NCBI GenBank assembly: GCA_030147505.1
Contig: JASBVG010000105.1
Span: 1 to 64,000 of the forward strand
Length of the DNA: 64,000 nucleotides
Source: Tardiphaga sp.
GTDB lineage: Bacteria; Pseudomonadota; Alphaproteobacteria; Rhizobiales; Xanthobacteraceae
Direction: 5' to 3'
Shown here: positions 51,838 through 61,784 of the stretch, one piece after another
How positions within the stretch are numbered: the stretch's first letter is position 1
Layout: the number at the start of each line of letters is the position of its first letter
The notes under the pieces: model-generated
What the model saw: the letters and a program-made list of their open reading frames with translations, nothing else
Told to the model about the DNA's origin: nothing
Database searches by the model: none
Translations under genes and position numbers: made by a program

Positions 51838-53109
51838 CTACAGCGTCAGCTCATGGCGCCCGACGACCATCCAGTGCACTTCGTCCGGACCGTCCGCAAA
51901 GCGCAGATGGCGCACGTCGGTATACATTTCGGCGAGCGGGGTCCATTGCGAGATGCCGGTGGCACCGTGCATCTGGATCGCCTGGTCGATGATCTTGCAG
52001 GCGCGCTCCGGCACCATGGCCTTGACCATGCTGACCCAGATCCGTGCCTCCTTGTTGCCGAGCACGTCCATCGCCTTGGCTGCCTTCAACACCATCAGCC
52101 GCATGGCCTCGATCTCGCAGCGGGCCTGCGCGATGATCTGCAGATTGCCGCCGAGATGCGCAATCTTCTTGCCGAATGCTTCGCGCGTGAGGCCGCGGGC
52201 CACCATCATGTCGAGTGCCTTCTCGGCCTTGCCGATGGTGCGCATGCAGTGATGGATGCGGCCGGGGCCGAGACGGAGCTGTGAAATCTCGAAGCCGCGC
52301 CCTTCGCCGAGCAGGATGTTCTCCTTGGGCACGCGCACATTGTTGAAGCGCATGTGCATGTGGCCGCGCGGTGCATGGTCGTGGCCGAACACATGCATCG
52401 GACCGATGATTTCAACGCCGGGCGTGTTGACGGGAACGAGGATCTGCGACTGCTGTTTGCTGGGCGCAGCGTCCGGGCTGGTCTTGACCATCACGATCAT
52501 GATCTTGCAGCGGGGATCGCCAAGGCCGGAGATGTAGTATTTCTCGCCATTGATCACCCACTCGTCGCCGTCGAGCCGGGCGGATGTGGAGACGTTCTTC
52601 GCGTCGGACGAAGCGACATTCGGTTCGGTCATGGCATAGGCCGAACGGATCTCGCCGGCGAGCAGCGGCTTCAGCCACTTTTCCTTTTGCTCGCGCGTAC
52701 CAACGCGCTCGATGACTTCCATATTGCCGGTATCCGGCGCGGAGCAATTCATTGTTTCCGAGGCGAGGGGATTCTTGCCGAGCTCCGCAGCAATATAGGC
52801 GTAGTCGAGATTCTTCAGGCCTTCGCCGGTTTCGGCGTCCGGCAGGAAGAAGTTCCAGAGGCCTTCCTCGCGAGCGCTATTTTTCGCCTTGCCGAGAATA
52901 TCGAGCTGCTCCGGCGTGAACGACCAGCGATCGGTCTTCTTCTCGCCCGCACGATAAAATTCCACCGACATCGGTTCGACGGTGGTCGCGATGAATCTAC
53001 GGACGTGATCGTAGAGCGGTCGGACCTGCTCGGACATGCGAAGATCGTTCAGGGCATCTTCGGGCGCAAGCGTGTAAGGCGTCTGGCGGGCTGCATATGC
53101 AGTCTTCAT
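51838..53109 (-). CDS. Acyl-CoA dehydrogenase (ACAD11-type)
   Basis: 423 residues, FAD-dependent. Typical motifs: AYAMTEPNVASSDAKN (FAD/substrate region), YYISGLGDPRCKIMIVMVKT, FNNVRVPKENILLGEGRGFE, RLGPGRIHHCMRTIGKAEKA and MHGATGISQWTPLAEMYTDV. The family dehydrogenates acyl-CoA thioesters; this subtype is related to ACAD10/11 rather than isovaleryl-CoA dehydrogenase, so the substrate is open. ATG 53109 has GGGAG upstream. Monocistronic, divergent from the peptide transporter operon. Confidence 0.92.
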   Translation of the reverse strand: MKTAYAARQTPYTLAPEDALNDLRMSEQVRPLYDHVRRFIATTVEPMSVEFYRAGEKKTDRWSFTPEQLDILGKAKNSAREEGLWNFFLPDAETGEGLKNLDYAYIAAELGKNPLASETMNCSAPDTGNMEVIERVGTREQKEKWLKPLLAGEIRSAYAMTEPNVASSDAKNVSTSARLDGDEWVINGEKYYISGLGDPRCKIMIVMVKTSPDAAPSKQQSQILVPVNTPGVEIIGPMHVFGHDHAPRGHMHMRFNNVRVPKENILLGEGRGFEISQLRLGPGRIHHCMRTIGKAEKALDMMVARGLTREAFGKKIAHLGGNLQIIAQARCEIEAMRLMVLKAAKAMDVLGNKEARIWVSMVKAMVPERACKIIDQAIQMHGATGISQWTPLAEMYTDVRHLRFADGPDEVHWMVVGRHELTL

Positions 53110-53484
53110 TGTCGTCGTTCTCCCGTTTCTTTTATCGACGTTTCTGATCATCGCGTACGGATGCGTGCTTGACCGTTATAGACACGAAGTCGAGCCTCTG
53201 TCTTCGACGTTCTGTGCAGGTGCGGACCGGCGCTCATCATGGTGTCTTGTCGAGACGTTGAACCGCCGCAGTGCAGCACGACGGCGCCCGATCTGGCATG
53301 GGCATAAAACAATTATGCGACCCGCTGTCGCAGAGCCGGATAGAAACCTGCGCAAATACGGAAATCTGCTGCGCGACATCGTATCTGCACATCCATCGCA
53401 GTTTACATTCCAAAATTCGAAGCGTTAGAATGTTGTCATCGAGAAGCGGGGTGCACGCATCAACAGGCTTCAAAGGGTGGAAAC
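53110..53484. other. Divergent intergenic region
   Basis: About 375 nt with no supportable gene. Contains a weak inverted repeat (ACATTC 53405-53410, GAATGT 53428-53433). Promoters for the leftward acyl-CoA dehydrogenase and the rightward transporter operon should lie here. Confidence 0.45.
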
Positions 53485-53637
53485 ATGTATCTAATGGGCC
53501 TTTGGAACCTATTAGAAAAATGGGTATGCACGCCTGACGTGCCTGCCGAGGATCGGGACAGCCGTGTCGCCAGGCTATTCCAGCATGCGGAACGGTCGCC
53601 GCGTCGTTACCTCGTTCATCGGGAGGCGCGACACTGA
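53485..53637 (+). CDS. Possible small ORF coupled to dppB
   Basis: 50 codons starting MYLMGLWNLLEKWVCT and ending RRYLVHREARH, preceded by GGGTGG. Its TGA overlaps the dppB ATG (TGATG), which suggests a coupled leader peptide or a small protein gene. It has no known family and could be fortuitous. Confidence 0.35.
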   Translation: MYLMGLWNLLEKWVCTPDVPAEDRDSRVARLFQHAERSPRRYLVHREARH

Positions 53638-54590
53638 TGCGTGCCTATGCCGCCCGCCGCCTGCTGGCTTTGATCCCCACGATCTTCTTTGCCAGTCTCA
53701 TCGTCTTCATCACGCTGCGTCTTGTGCCCGGTGACGTGATCGATCTCATGATGTCGCAAAACGACATCTCGGCGAGTGCGAAGGATCGCGCGCAGCTTGA
53801 AGAAGCGCTCGGCCTCAACAAGCCGATCTACATCCAGTATTTCCTTTGGGTAGGCGGAGTGTTGCGCGGAGACCTCGGTCAATCGTTGTGGCACAACGCG
53901 CCGGTGCTCGACCAGATTTTGAGCCGGCTGCCCGTCACGTTCGGCCTTGGTTTTATGGCCATTTTGATCGGCCTCATCATAGCGATCCCGATCGGCGTCT
54001 ATTCGGCGCTGCGCCAGGACACGCTCGGCGACTATGTGATGCGGTCGCTGTCGATCCTGATGCTGGCGGTGCCGGCATTCTGGACCGGCACCATGGTGAT
54101 GGTGTTCCCCGCCATCTGGTGGGGATGGTCGCCCGACTTGAACTATGTTCCGTTCACGAAGGATCCAATTGCTGCGCTTCAGCATATGCTGCTGCCAGCA
54201 CTCATTCTCGGCATGTCGCTGTCGGCGATCACGATGCGGATGACCCGCACGATGATGCTCGAAGTCCTGCGGCAGGACTACATCCGGACCGCCTGGGCCA
54301 AAGGGCTCAATGAGCGGACCATCGTGATCCGGCACGGGCTGCGCAATGCGCTGATTCCAGTGGTCACCCTGGTCGGCATTCAGGCGCCGCTGGTGATTGG
54401 CGGTGCCGTCATCATCGAACAGATCTTCGTCATTCCCGGCATGGGCATGCTGCTGCTGGAAGGCGTCACGCAGCGCGATTATCCGATCGTTGCGGGCGTG
54501 TTTCTGGTGGTCGGTCTGGCCGTGATGATGATCAATCTTATCGTTGATCTCAGCTATGGGCTACTCGATCCCAAAGTGAGGTATCGCTGA
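53637..54590 (+). CDS. dppB: Peptide ABC transporter permease (DppB/OppB type)
   Basis: 317 residues, about six transmembrane helices with the N-terminal RLLALIPTIFFASLIVFITL and the EAA loop (LRQDYIRTAWAKGLNERTIV, then IRHGLRNALIP). First permease of an Opp/Dpp importer. GGGAGG is about 11 nt before the ATG. It overlaps dppC by one base (TGATG), showing an operon. The substrate cannot be read from sequence. Confidence 0.92.
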   Translation: MRAYAARRLLALIPTIFFASLIVFITLRLVPGDVIDLMMSQNDISASAKDRAQLEEALGLNKPIYIQYFLWVGGVLRGDLGQSLWHNAPVLDQILSRLPVTFGLGFMAILIGLIIAIPIGVYSALRQDTLGDYVMRSLSILMLAVPAFWTGTMVMVFPAIWWGWSPDLNYVPFTKDPIAALQHMLLPALILGMSLSAITMRMTRTMMLEVLRQDYIRTAWAKGLNERTIVIRHGLRNALIPVVTLVGIQAPLVIGGAVIIEQIFVIPGMGMLLLEGVTQRDYPIVAGVFLVVGLAVMMINLIVDLSYGLLDPKVRYR

Positions 54591-55486
54591 TGACCATTGC
54601 AGTCGAGACCTCGATCACGAAAGCTCCGCGACGTCGTTCGCCGATCGCGGTTTTTATAGGACGGCTTTTCCGCGAGAAGCCGCTGGGTGCTGCCGGCGCC
54701 GTCGTCTTCTTGCTGTTCCTGTTCTGCGGACTGTTTGCCGATTTCCTCGCGCCGTATGGCTACAACCAGATCAGTCCGCTGAATCGGCTGAAGCCGCCGT
54801 CCTGGCAATTTCCGTTCGGCACCGACAATCTCGGCCGCGATGTGCTGTCGCGCTGCCTCTATGGTGCCCAGCTGTCCGTCATCATCGGATTCTGCGCCGC
54901 CGGCATCGCTACCATCGTGTCGGTCGTGATCGGCATTCTGTCGGGTTATCTCGGCGGTCGTTTCGACATGATCATGCAGCGCCTCGTCGATGCCTGGATG
55001 AGCTTTCCGGATCTCGTCGTGCTGATTGTCGTTGTGTCCGTGGTCGGCCCGGGGCTCGTGCCGATCATCTGCATTCTCGGAGTGCTGCTCGGCATCAACG
55101 GTTCGCGGATCATTCGGGGCGCTACCATCTCAGTGCGCGAGAACATGTATGTAAATGCCGCGCAGTCGATGGGCGCGACTCTGCCGCGCATTCTAATCCG
55201 GCACATTCTGCCGAATGTGATGCCGCCGATCATCATCCTCTTCACGACCCGGGTGGGCTTCGTGATCCTGGCTGAATCCGGTCTCTCATTCCTCGGTCTG
55301 GGTGTGCCGCCACCGGCGCCGACTTGGGGGGGCATGCTGTCGGGCAGCGGTCGTACCTACATGCTGCAGGGGCCTTGGCTGGCGCTGGCGCCGGGCCTCT
55401 GCCTGACGGTGGTTGTCTATGCCACCAATGTGTTCGGCGACGCGTTGCGGGATCTGCTTGATCCACGCATGCGCGGCTCTCGCTAG
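54590..55486 (+). CDS. dppC: Peptide ABC transporter permease (DppC/OppC type)
   Basis: 298 residues. An N-terminal cytosolic stretch, OppC-type first helix (FLLFLFCGLFADFLAPYGYN), FGTDNLGRDVLSRCLYGAQL, and the EAA loop (NMYVNAAQSMGATLPRILIR, then HILPNVMPPII). Partner of DppB in the membrane. Start overlaps the dppB stop by one base. Confidence 0.93.
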   Translation: MTIAVETSITKAPRRRSPIAVFIGRLFREKPLGAAGAVVFLLFLFCGLFADFLAPYGYNQISPLNRLKPPSWQFPFGTDNLGRDVLSRCLYGAQLSVIIGFCAAGIATIVSVVIGILSGYLGGRFDMIMQRLVDAWMSFPDLVVLIVVVSVVGPGLVPIICILGVLLGINGSRIIRGATISVRENMYVNAAQSMGATLPRILIRHILPNVMPPIIILFTTRVGFVILAESGLSFLGLGVPPPAPTWGGMLSGSGRTYMLQGPWLALAPGLCLTVVVYATNVFGDALRDLLDPRMRGSR

Positions 55487-55555
55487 TCCGCGATTTTGCA
55501 AGAACGGGACCGACGATCGGAAAGGTTGCGGTCAATAACCAAAAGGGAGGTGACG

Positions 55556-57274
55556 GTGAGTGGACATTCAGCAAGGCGGCGACTGACGGCCCGGTCGCTC
55601 GCGACCGCAATGACGATGTCGGCTGTGTTCGGTTTGTCGTCCGGCGCACTGGCAGATGAGAAGCCGCAATATGGCGGTACGCTACAGGTGGCAACCGTCA
55701 ATCGTGCGCTGAACGTGCTGACATGGGATCCCGCCGATTGGAACTGGAAGATCAATCATGATACCGGACAGTTCTAGGAACAGCTGTTCTCTGCCGATCT
55801 GTCGAAATCCAAGCGAAACGGCGGAAAGTATCCTTTCTACGCGGACGCGTGGATTCCGTCCGACGCGATGCGCGGCGAACTCGCCGAGAGCTGGGAAATG
55901 AAGGAAAACCCGCTGCGCATGGAGGTGAAGCTGCGCAAGGGCATCATGTTCCCAGAGAAGCCGGGCGTGATGGCGTCGCGTGAGCTTGTCGCTGAAGACG
56001 TCGTGTTCAGCTACACCCGTCTCGACAAGAGTCCGAAGAAGATCGCGACTTATTTCGATCACATCGAGAAGGTCGAGGCGACCGACAAACATACGGTTGT
56101 ATTCACGTTGAAGTCCTACAATGCGGAATGGGATTACCGTTTCGGCTGGGGCTATTATTCCGGTATCTATCCCAAGGAAGTGGCGGACGCCGGCGCCAAC
56201 AACTGGAAAAACCTCAACGGCTCCGGCCCGTTTATGCTGACCGATCACGTTCAGGGCAACCAGAATACCTATTCGAAAAATCCGATCTATTGGGACAAGG
56301 AGAAGATCGGCGGAGAGGAGTTTAAACTGCCATTCGTCGACAAGGTCATTTATCGCAACATCAAGGATGAGGCGACCGTGACCACGGCGCTGCGTACCGG
56401 CAAGCTGGATATCGCCGAGCCGATCCGCTGGAGCGACATGGAGGAATTGAAGAAGAGCGTTCCTCAGCTCAAATGGTCGAAGTGGCTCTCGATGAATGGC
56501 CAGTTCGTGGCGATGCGTGTCGATGCCAAACCATTCGACGATATTCGTGTCCGCCGCGCGCTGAATCTCGCGGTCAACAAACAAGAAATCGTCAAGGCTT
56601 ACTATAACGGCCATGCCGAGTTGTTTTCCTACCCGCAGCATCCCGACTATGACGGCTATTACGAGCCGCTCGAAGCGATGCCAGCCTCGGTGAAGGAGCT
56701 GTTCACTTACAATCCTGACAAGGCGAAGAAGCTGCTGGCCGAAGCCGGCGTGCCGAAAGGCTTCAGCTTCAAGGTCCAGGTCTGCACATGCCAGCCCGAT
56801 CATCAGGACTTGTTGCCGCTGATCGCCGCCTATCTCGAACAGGTCGGGGTCAAGATCGAGATCCAGCCGATGGAGTACGGCGCGTTCCTGTCGGCCATGA
56901 CGTCGAAGACCAATGCGGCCGGTTACATGATGAACAATGGCCACACCAATCCGACGACGACGATCCGCAAGAGCTTCGTGACCGGTCAGACCTGGAATCC
57001 ATCGCAATATGCCGACCCGGCCTTCGACAAGAAGATGGAAGCTGCCTATCAGGAGCCCGACGAGAACAAGCGCAAGACGATGCTGAAGGAGATGACGGTC
57101 GAGATTCTCGACAAGGCTCCGTATATCTGGCTGCCCACACCTTACATTTACACGGCTTGGTGGCCATGGGTGAAAAACTATGCGGGTGAGCTGCGCGCGG
57201 GCGCCGTGCGTCCGGGACCGATCTATGCCCGCATCTGGATCGATCAGGAGATGAAGAAGAAGATGGGCTACTGA
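55556..57274 (+). pseudogene. Peptide-binding protein gene with in-frame TAG
   Basis: Reads as a 572-residue SBP_bac_5 (DppA/OppA) protein except for a TAG at 55775-55777 (codon 74). The frame before it has a signal peptide (ATAMTMSAVFGLSSGALA) and KPQYGGTLQVATVNRALN; after it continues EQLFSADLSKSKRNGGKYPF and a complete family C-terminus (RRALNLAVNKQEIV). Relatives usually have an aromatic residue here (GQYYEQL), so one base change from a Tyr codon explains it. Start GTG 55556 has GGGAGG 5 nt upstream. It sits between dppC and dppD, the normal place for the binding protein. Either a recent nonsense mutation, a sequencing error, or readthrough. Confidence 0.85.
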
Positions 57275-57368
57275 CGCCCGAAACCGTGTCCCGCGCCCCG
57301 GTGGTCGCAAGATGTGCGGAATCGGGGCGAGGGCGCCTATCACTGTCGCCAATTTTCAGGAGACGCGC

Positions 57369-58448
57369 GTGTCCGAGCTCCTTCTTGATATCAACGACAC
57401 ATCTGCGAAATCGGCGACTGCCGACGGAACGCGCGCCGGCGCCGCTTCACAAGGGCTGCCGCTGCTCGAGGTACGCGATCTCGCGGTCGAATTCGGCGTC
57501 GGTCGCGGCGCCCTGCGCGCAGTGGACAAGGTATCTTTTTCGGTTTTCCCGGGCGAGACGCTGGCGATCGTCGGTGAAAGTGGCTCGGGCAAGAGCGTGA
57601 CGGCACTGTCGTTGCTGCAACTCATCCCATCACCGCCGAGCCGCGTGAAGTCCGGCGAGATTCTGTTCGACGGTCGCGATCTCCTGAAGCTGTCGAGCAG
57701 GGAAATTCGAGCAATCCGCGGCAACGAGATCGCGATGATCTTTCAGGAACCGATGTCGTCGCTCAATCCGTCATTGACTGTGGGGTTGCAGATCGCCGAA
57801 CCCATGCAACTGCACCACGGCCTGAGCTGGAAGAAGGCACTCATCAAGGCCGGAGAGTTGCTGAAGCGCGTGCGCATACCTGATGCGGAGAAGCGCGTCA
57901 CGGCCTATCCGCATCAGTTCTCCGGAGGTATGCGGCAACGCGCGATGATCGCCATGGCGCTTGCGTGCAAGCCAAAGCTGATCGTCGCCGACGAGCCGAC
58001 CACCGCACTCGACGTCACCGTGCAAGCGCAGATTCTGGCGTTGCTGAAGGATCTCACCCGCGAGACCAAGGCTGCGCTGGTTCTGATCACCCATGATCTT
58101 GGCGTAGTCGCGCGTTATGCGGATCGAGTCTGCGTCATGTATGCCGGTCGTATCGTGGAGAGCGGAACTGCACGCGAGATCTATGAGACTCCTCGCCACC
58201 CATACACCCTTGGCCTGATGGCCTCGATCCCGCGGTTGGACCAGGACGCCAAGCAACGCCTCGTGCCGATTGAAGGGCAACCGCCAGATCTGTCTGCTTT
58301 GCCTCAGGGGTGCGCGTTCCAGACCCGATGCCGCTATGTCGGCGATCGATGCCGGCAGGAGACGCCTGAACTCGAACTCATCGGGGGGCAACATTTCCGG
58401 GCGTGCTTCGCTGAGGTGAAAGGAGGCGCCGATGTCCTCAGGGTCTGA
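57369..58448 (+). CDS. dppD: Peptide ABC transporter ATPase (DppD type)
   Basis: 359 residues. Walker A GESGSGKS (69-76), Q-loop IFQEPMSSLNPSLTVG, signature FSGGMRQR, Walker B LIVADEPTTALD, switch His ITHDLGVVARYADRV, and the C-terminal oligopeptide-ATPase extension with HPYTLGLMASIPR and Cys-containing CAFQTRCRYVGDRC. I choose GTG 57369 because GGAG lies 7 nt upstream; the ATG 57312 would add 19 atypical residues. Confidence 0.92.
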   Translation: MSELLLDINDTSAKSATADGTRAGAASQGLPLLEVRDLAVEFGVGRGALRAVDKVSFSVFPGETLAIVGESGSGKSVTALSLLQLIPSPPSRVKSGEILFDGRDLLKLSSREIRAIRGNEIAMIFQEPMSSLNPSLTVGLQIAEPMQLHHGLSWKKALIKAGELLKRVRIPDAEKRVTAYPHQFSGGMRQRAMIAMALACKPKLIVADEPTTALDVTVQAQILALLKDLTRETKAALVLITHDLGVVARYADRVCVMYAGRIVESGTAREIYETPRHPYTLGLMASIPRLDQDAKQRLVPIEGQPPDLSALPQGCAFQTRCRYVGDRCRQETPELELIGGQHFRACFAEVKGGADVLRV

Positions 58449-59520
58449 GCTGGATGAGCCGATACTCAAGGTCAGCGGGCTAAAGGTTCACTTCCCGCAA
58501 TACCACGGCATCGTCGTCCGCAAACAGGTCGGCAATGTACGGGCGGTTGACGGTGTGTCGTTTGAGGTGCGCAAGGGCGAGACGCTCGGACTTGTCGGCG
58601 AGTCCGGATGCGGCAAATCCACGACGGGCCTGGCCGTGCTGCGGATGACGCCGATCACCGAGGGCAGGGTGGAGTTCGAGGGCAGGGACATCGCGAATTA
58701 CAGCGCCAGCGCCATGCGCGCGATCAGGCGCCGGATTCAGATGGTGTATCAAGATCCCTATGGCTCGCTCAACCCACGCATGAAAGTGGGGGACATCATC
58801 GGCGAGCCGCTGATCGTGCACGGCGTCGATACCGAACGCGACGTCTACCGTGCCCGGATTCAGGAATTGTTGCGGCTGGTTGGATTGCGGCCGGACATGG
58901 CCGAGCGCTATCCGCACGAATTCTCTGGCGGCCAGCGTCAGCGCATATCGATCGCGCGGGCCGTGGCGCTCAATCCGGCGCTCGTAATCTGCGATGAGCC
59001 GGTATCGGCATTGGACGTCTCGATCCAGGCACAGGTGGTCAACCTGTTTCAGGAGCTGCAGGAACGGCTCGGACTGTCCTATCTGTTCATCGCGCATGAT
59101 CTTGCGGTGGTGCGCCATGTCAGCCATCGCATCGCGGTGATGTATCTCGGTCGTATTGTCGAGGTGGCGCCGCGCAACGAACTCTACAAGGCGCCTCTGC
59201 ATCCCTACACTCAAGGTCTGCTGGCCGCGGTACCGATTCCGAGCCCGTCGGCCGAGGCGCTGCGACCACAGCAGGTAATCCCGGGCGAGCCGCCCAGCGT
59301 GATGAATCCGCCATCCGGCTGCCGCTTTCACCCACGCTGCCCGATGGCCATGCGAGTTTGCGCGGAGGTCGATCCGCCGCTCCGCGAGATGGCAGATAGG
59401 CGCGCTGCTGCTTGCCACTTGCACGATCCCTCGATTTCTGGTGCAAGCAGAGATGGTTTGTTGCATCTTGCGCCGGGTGGCGTTGGCAGCACCGAGCAGA
59501 ATGTCCGTGTCAGCGTCTAA
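58432..59520 (+). CDS. dppF: Peptide ABC transporter ATPase (DppF type)
   Basis: 362 residues. Walker A GESGCGKS (56-63), [20 protein letters not shown], signature FSGGQRQR, Walker [16 protein letters not shown], switch His [15 protein letters not shown], and C-terminal [14 protein letters not shown] extension. The ATG lies inside the end of dppD (17-nt overlap) with AAAGGAGG 5 nt upstream, so translation is coupled. Confidence 0.94.
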   Translation: MSSGSELDEPILKVSGLKVHFPQYHGIVVRKQVGNVRAVDGVSFEVRKGETLGLVGESGCGKSTTGLAVLRMTPITEGRVEFEGRDIANYSASAMRAIRRRIQMVYQDPYGSLNPRMKVGDIIGEPLIVHGVDTERDVYRARIQELLRLVGLRPDMAERYPHEFSGGQRQRISIARAVALNPALVICDEPVSALDVSIQAQVVNLFQELQERLGLSYLFIAHDLAVVRHVSHRIAVMYLGRIVEVAPRNELYKAPLHPYTQGLLAAVPIPSPSAEALRPQQVIPGEPPSVMNPPSGCRFHPRCPMAMRVCAEVDPPLREMADRRAAACHLHDPSISGASRDGLLHLAPGGVGSTEQNVRVSV

Positions 59521-59550
59521 GTGCCTGTGTGAGGTCGGTTCGTATTCCCC

Positions 59551-60783
59551 ATGAGTGATATGCCGACCGTCGATGAAGGACAGACCCGTCGCTTCCTGGA
59601 AAAGCGCGAAGCGATCCTCGATGCGGCCGCCCGTCTGTTTAATCGACGGGGTATTCGCAGCACGACTCTATCGGATGTGGCGCAGAGCGTAGGGCTCGTC
59701 ACCAATAGCGTGACGTACTATTTCCGGAAGAAGGAAGACCTCGCGCTGGCCTGTGTGTTCCGATCCGTCGAGGTGTTCGACGAGCTGCTTACAGAAGCAG
59801 AGAAAGCGAGGACGCCGGAGCTGCGGATTACGGCCTTTGTCACGGGCTTCTTTCGTTTTCTCGCTGATGTCGAGACCGGTGTCAGACCCCAATTCATCAA
59901 TTTCTCTGAAGTGAATGCGCTAAGTGCGACGCGCGCCGATGTCGCCACGCTCTATGCCCATATGTTTCGCCGCGTTCGTGGATTGATCGGGACCGATAGC
60001 CGCCTTGGTCTTAGTCGCCCGGAGCGCAATGCGCGCGCGAATTTGCTGTTCACGTTGACACAGTGGACGCGCATCTGGATCACTCGCTACGAGGTGACCG
60101 GCTATGCCCGCGCGGCGCGGCATGCGAGTGACATCCTGTTAAACGGTATGGGCGGCGCAGGGGCGAGCTGGACACCACCTGTGCTCCCCACGCTCGCCAG
60201 ATCACAGGTGGAGGAGGATATATCGCCGGACGCTTTTCTTCGCGTTGCCACGCGGCTGATCAATGAAGAAGGTTATCGTGGCGCGTCGGTGGAACGGATA
60301 TCGGCGGCACTCAGGGTCACCAAGGGATCATTCTATCATCACAACGACAACAAGGACGACCTGATCGTCGACTGTTTCGCACGTAGCTTCGATGTCATTC
60401 GTCGTGCCCAGAGCGCGGCCGATGAGTGCGACAATGGCTGGTACCGGTTAAGCGCCGCGGCGGCCGCATTGGTGAAGTACCAGTTGTCAAATGATGGCCC
60501 TCTGCTCCGCATCACCGCACGCAGCGGTTTGCCCGAGGCAGCAGCGGAGCAAACTCTCCGTACGATGAATCGGTTGTCCGAACATTTCGCCAGCGTCGTC
60601 GTCGATGGCGTGATGGACGGGTCGGTTCGCCCGATAGATCCGGCGATTGCGGCGCAGCTGGTCAGCGGCATGATCAATGCTTCAGCCTCGATCAAGCGTT
60701 GGGTGCCGGAGGCGACAATCGGCAATGTCGCAGATCTTTATGCGCGTCCCCTATTTATGGGAATTCTGTGCGTATCGGCGTAA
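59551..60783 (+). CDS. Regulator with two TetR-type DNA-binding domains
   Basis: 410 residues, about twice the normal TetR length. First HTH at about 18-65 (REAILDAAARLFNRRGIRST, then LSDVAQSVGLVTNSVTYYF). Second HTH at about 227-275 (AFLRVATRLINEEGYRGASV, then ERISAALRVTKGSFYHH). Each is followed by its own helical ligand/dimer region, so this is a full tandem duplication or fusion. It lies 30 nt after dppF in the same direction, so it may belong to the transporter operon and control it. A signal cannot be named. Confidence 0.9.
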   Translation: MSDMPTVDEGQTRRFLEKREAILDAAARLFNRRGIRSTTLSDVAQSVGLVTNSVTYYFRKKEDLALACVFRSVEVFDELLTEAEKARTPELRITAFVTGFFRFLADVETGVRPQFINFSEVNALSATRADVATLYAHMFRRVRGLIGTDSRLGLSRPERNARANLLFTLTQWTRIWITRYEVTGYARAARHASDILLNGMGGAGASWTPPVLPTLARSQVEEDISPDAFLRVATRLINEEGYRGASVERISAALRVTKGSFYHHNDNKDDLIVDCFARSFDVIRRAQSAADECDNGWYRLSAAAAALVKYQLSNDGPLLRITARSGLPEAAAEQTLRTMNRLSEHFASVVVDGVMDGSVRPIDPAIAAQLVSGMINASASIKRWVPEATIGNVADLYARPLFMGILCVSA

Positions 60784-61088
60784 TGTTGCGTGCAATCCGT
60801 ATGAGAGTTAGCCAAGGTGGCATCCAACTCGACGCCGAGCACGATGTGTTCTGGAGCTGCCGATTGTATCCGGCTTGATAGCCTCCGATGAGACCGGTCG
60901 CAGAAGAGGGAAAAGAACACGCCTGCAATGGTTGTGTGTGGACTGCGATACCCAAGGCGCCGGTGCCGTGGCCGACTCCGCAGCCGGCCTGTCAGTTGAT
61001 TTACGCGAGAGCGACCGGTGTCTGACATATATTTGTAATGCAGTCGATCTAAAGGACCGATATTCTGGCATATCGATAGGAATACATT
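60784..61088. other. Upstream region of the STN-sigma-FecR operon
   Basis: 305 nt without a gene. It should carry the promoter of the signalling operon. I see no clear housekeeping or ECF promoter and no strong repeat. Confidence 0.5.
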
Positions 61089-61784
61089 GTGTTAGCTGCT
61101 TCCCAGCAGCGTACAACTTGGGTCAGGCGATGGCGGGGGAAGGTTCTCAGAACGCTTGTTGCCCTAGTTGCTCTGGCAGGTTCCGCATTTCCCGAAAATG
61201 CCGCGATCACGTTCGATATCCCTGCTCAATCTCTCGCCACGGCGATCGAGCGCTTTAGCGAAACCACAGGGCAGGACTTGATCTACAACAGCAACCTTAC
61301 ATCCGGGCGCCGCTCTCACGAGGTGAGGGGGCAGTTCCAGATGGAGGTTGCTCTCGCAGTGCTGTTACAGAACACGGGTCTATTTGCGGAGCGAACCGGC
61401 AATGGTTCGCTAATGCTGAGGTTGGCATCCCTCAAGCCAGAGCCTCACATGTCAGCGGCAATTAGCGATTTCTATGCGCGAATTCAATTGGGCTTGCGCG
61501 CAGCGCTCTGTGGCAACACCGAGGCGCGGCCCGGCCGGTATCGGATAGTGATGCGATTGTGGATCGATAGGACCGGACGCCTGAGGCACCACGAATTGAT
61601 TGGGTCCGGCGGGAGTCGACTGATTGACAGTGCCATCCAGCGCGCCATAAGTCGACTCGATGTCGGTGTGAGCCCTCCTGCGGATCTGGAGCAACCAGTC
61701 GTGATCGTCATTCAACCCCAGACCGGGCGCGTCACGATGGGATGCGACGATGCGGCAGCATTGTCGACGCAGACTGCGCCATGA
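61089..61784 (+). CDS. STN domain fused to TonB C-terminal domain
   Basis: 231 residues. Basic signal peptide (VRRWRGKVLRTLVALVALAG, to about residue 38), STN (secretin/TonB short N-terminal) domain at 41-112 (ITFDIPAQSLATAIERFSET, then TGQDLIYNSNL), and a TonB_C-like domain at about 128-210 (YRIVMRLWIDRTGRLRHHEL, SRLIDSAIQRAISRL, VSPPADLEQPVVIVI). In FecA-type receptors the STN domain contacts FecR in the periplasm; here it comes without a receptor barrel. Start is GTG 61089 with AGGA 8 nt upstream. The stop overlaps the sigma gene start (ATGA), implying translational coupling. Confidence 0.85.
   Translation: MLAASQQRTTWVRRWRGKVLRTLVALVALAGSAFPENAAITFDIPAQSLATAIERFSETTGQDLIYNSNLTSGRRSHEVRGQFQMEVALAVLLQNTGLFAERTGNGSLMLRLASLKPEPHMSAAISDFYARIQLGLRAALCGNTEARPGRYRIVMRLWIDRTGRLRHHELIGSGGSRLIDSAIQRAISRLDVGVSPPADLEQPVVIVIQPQTGRVTMGCDDAAALSTQTAP

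Noticed and set aside
55682-57352. A 556-codon minus-strand open frame opposite the peptide-binding protein gene
   Set aside because: The plus strand encodes a clear SBP_bac_5 protein apart from one TAG. The antisense product is rich in Arg, His and Leu with no family resemblance.
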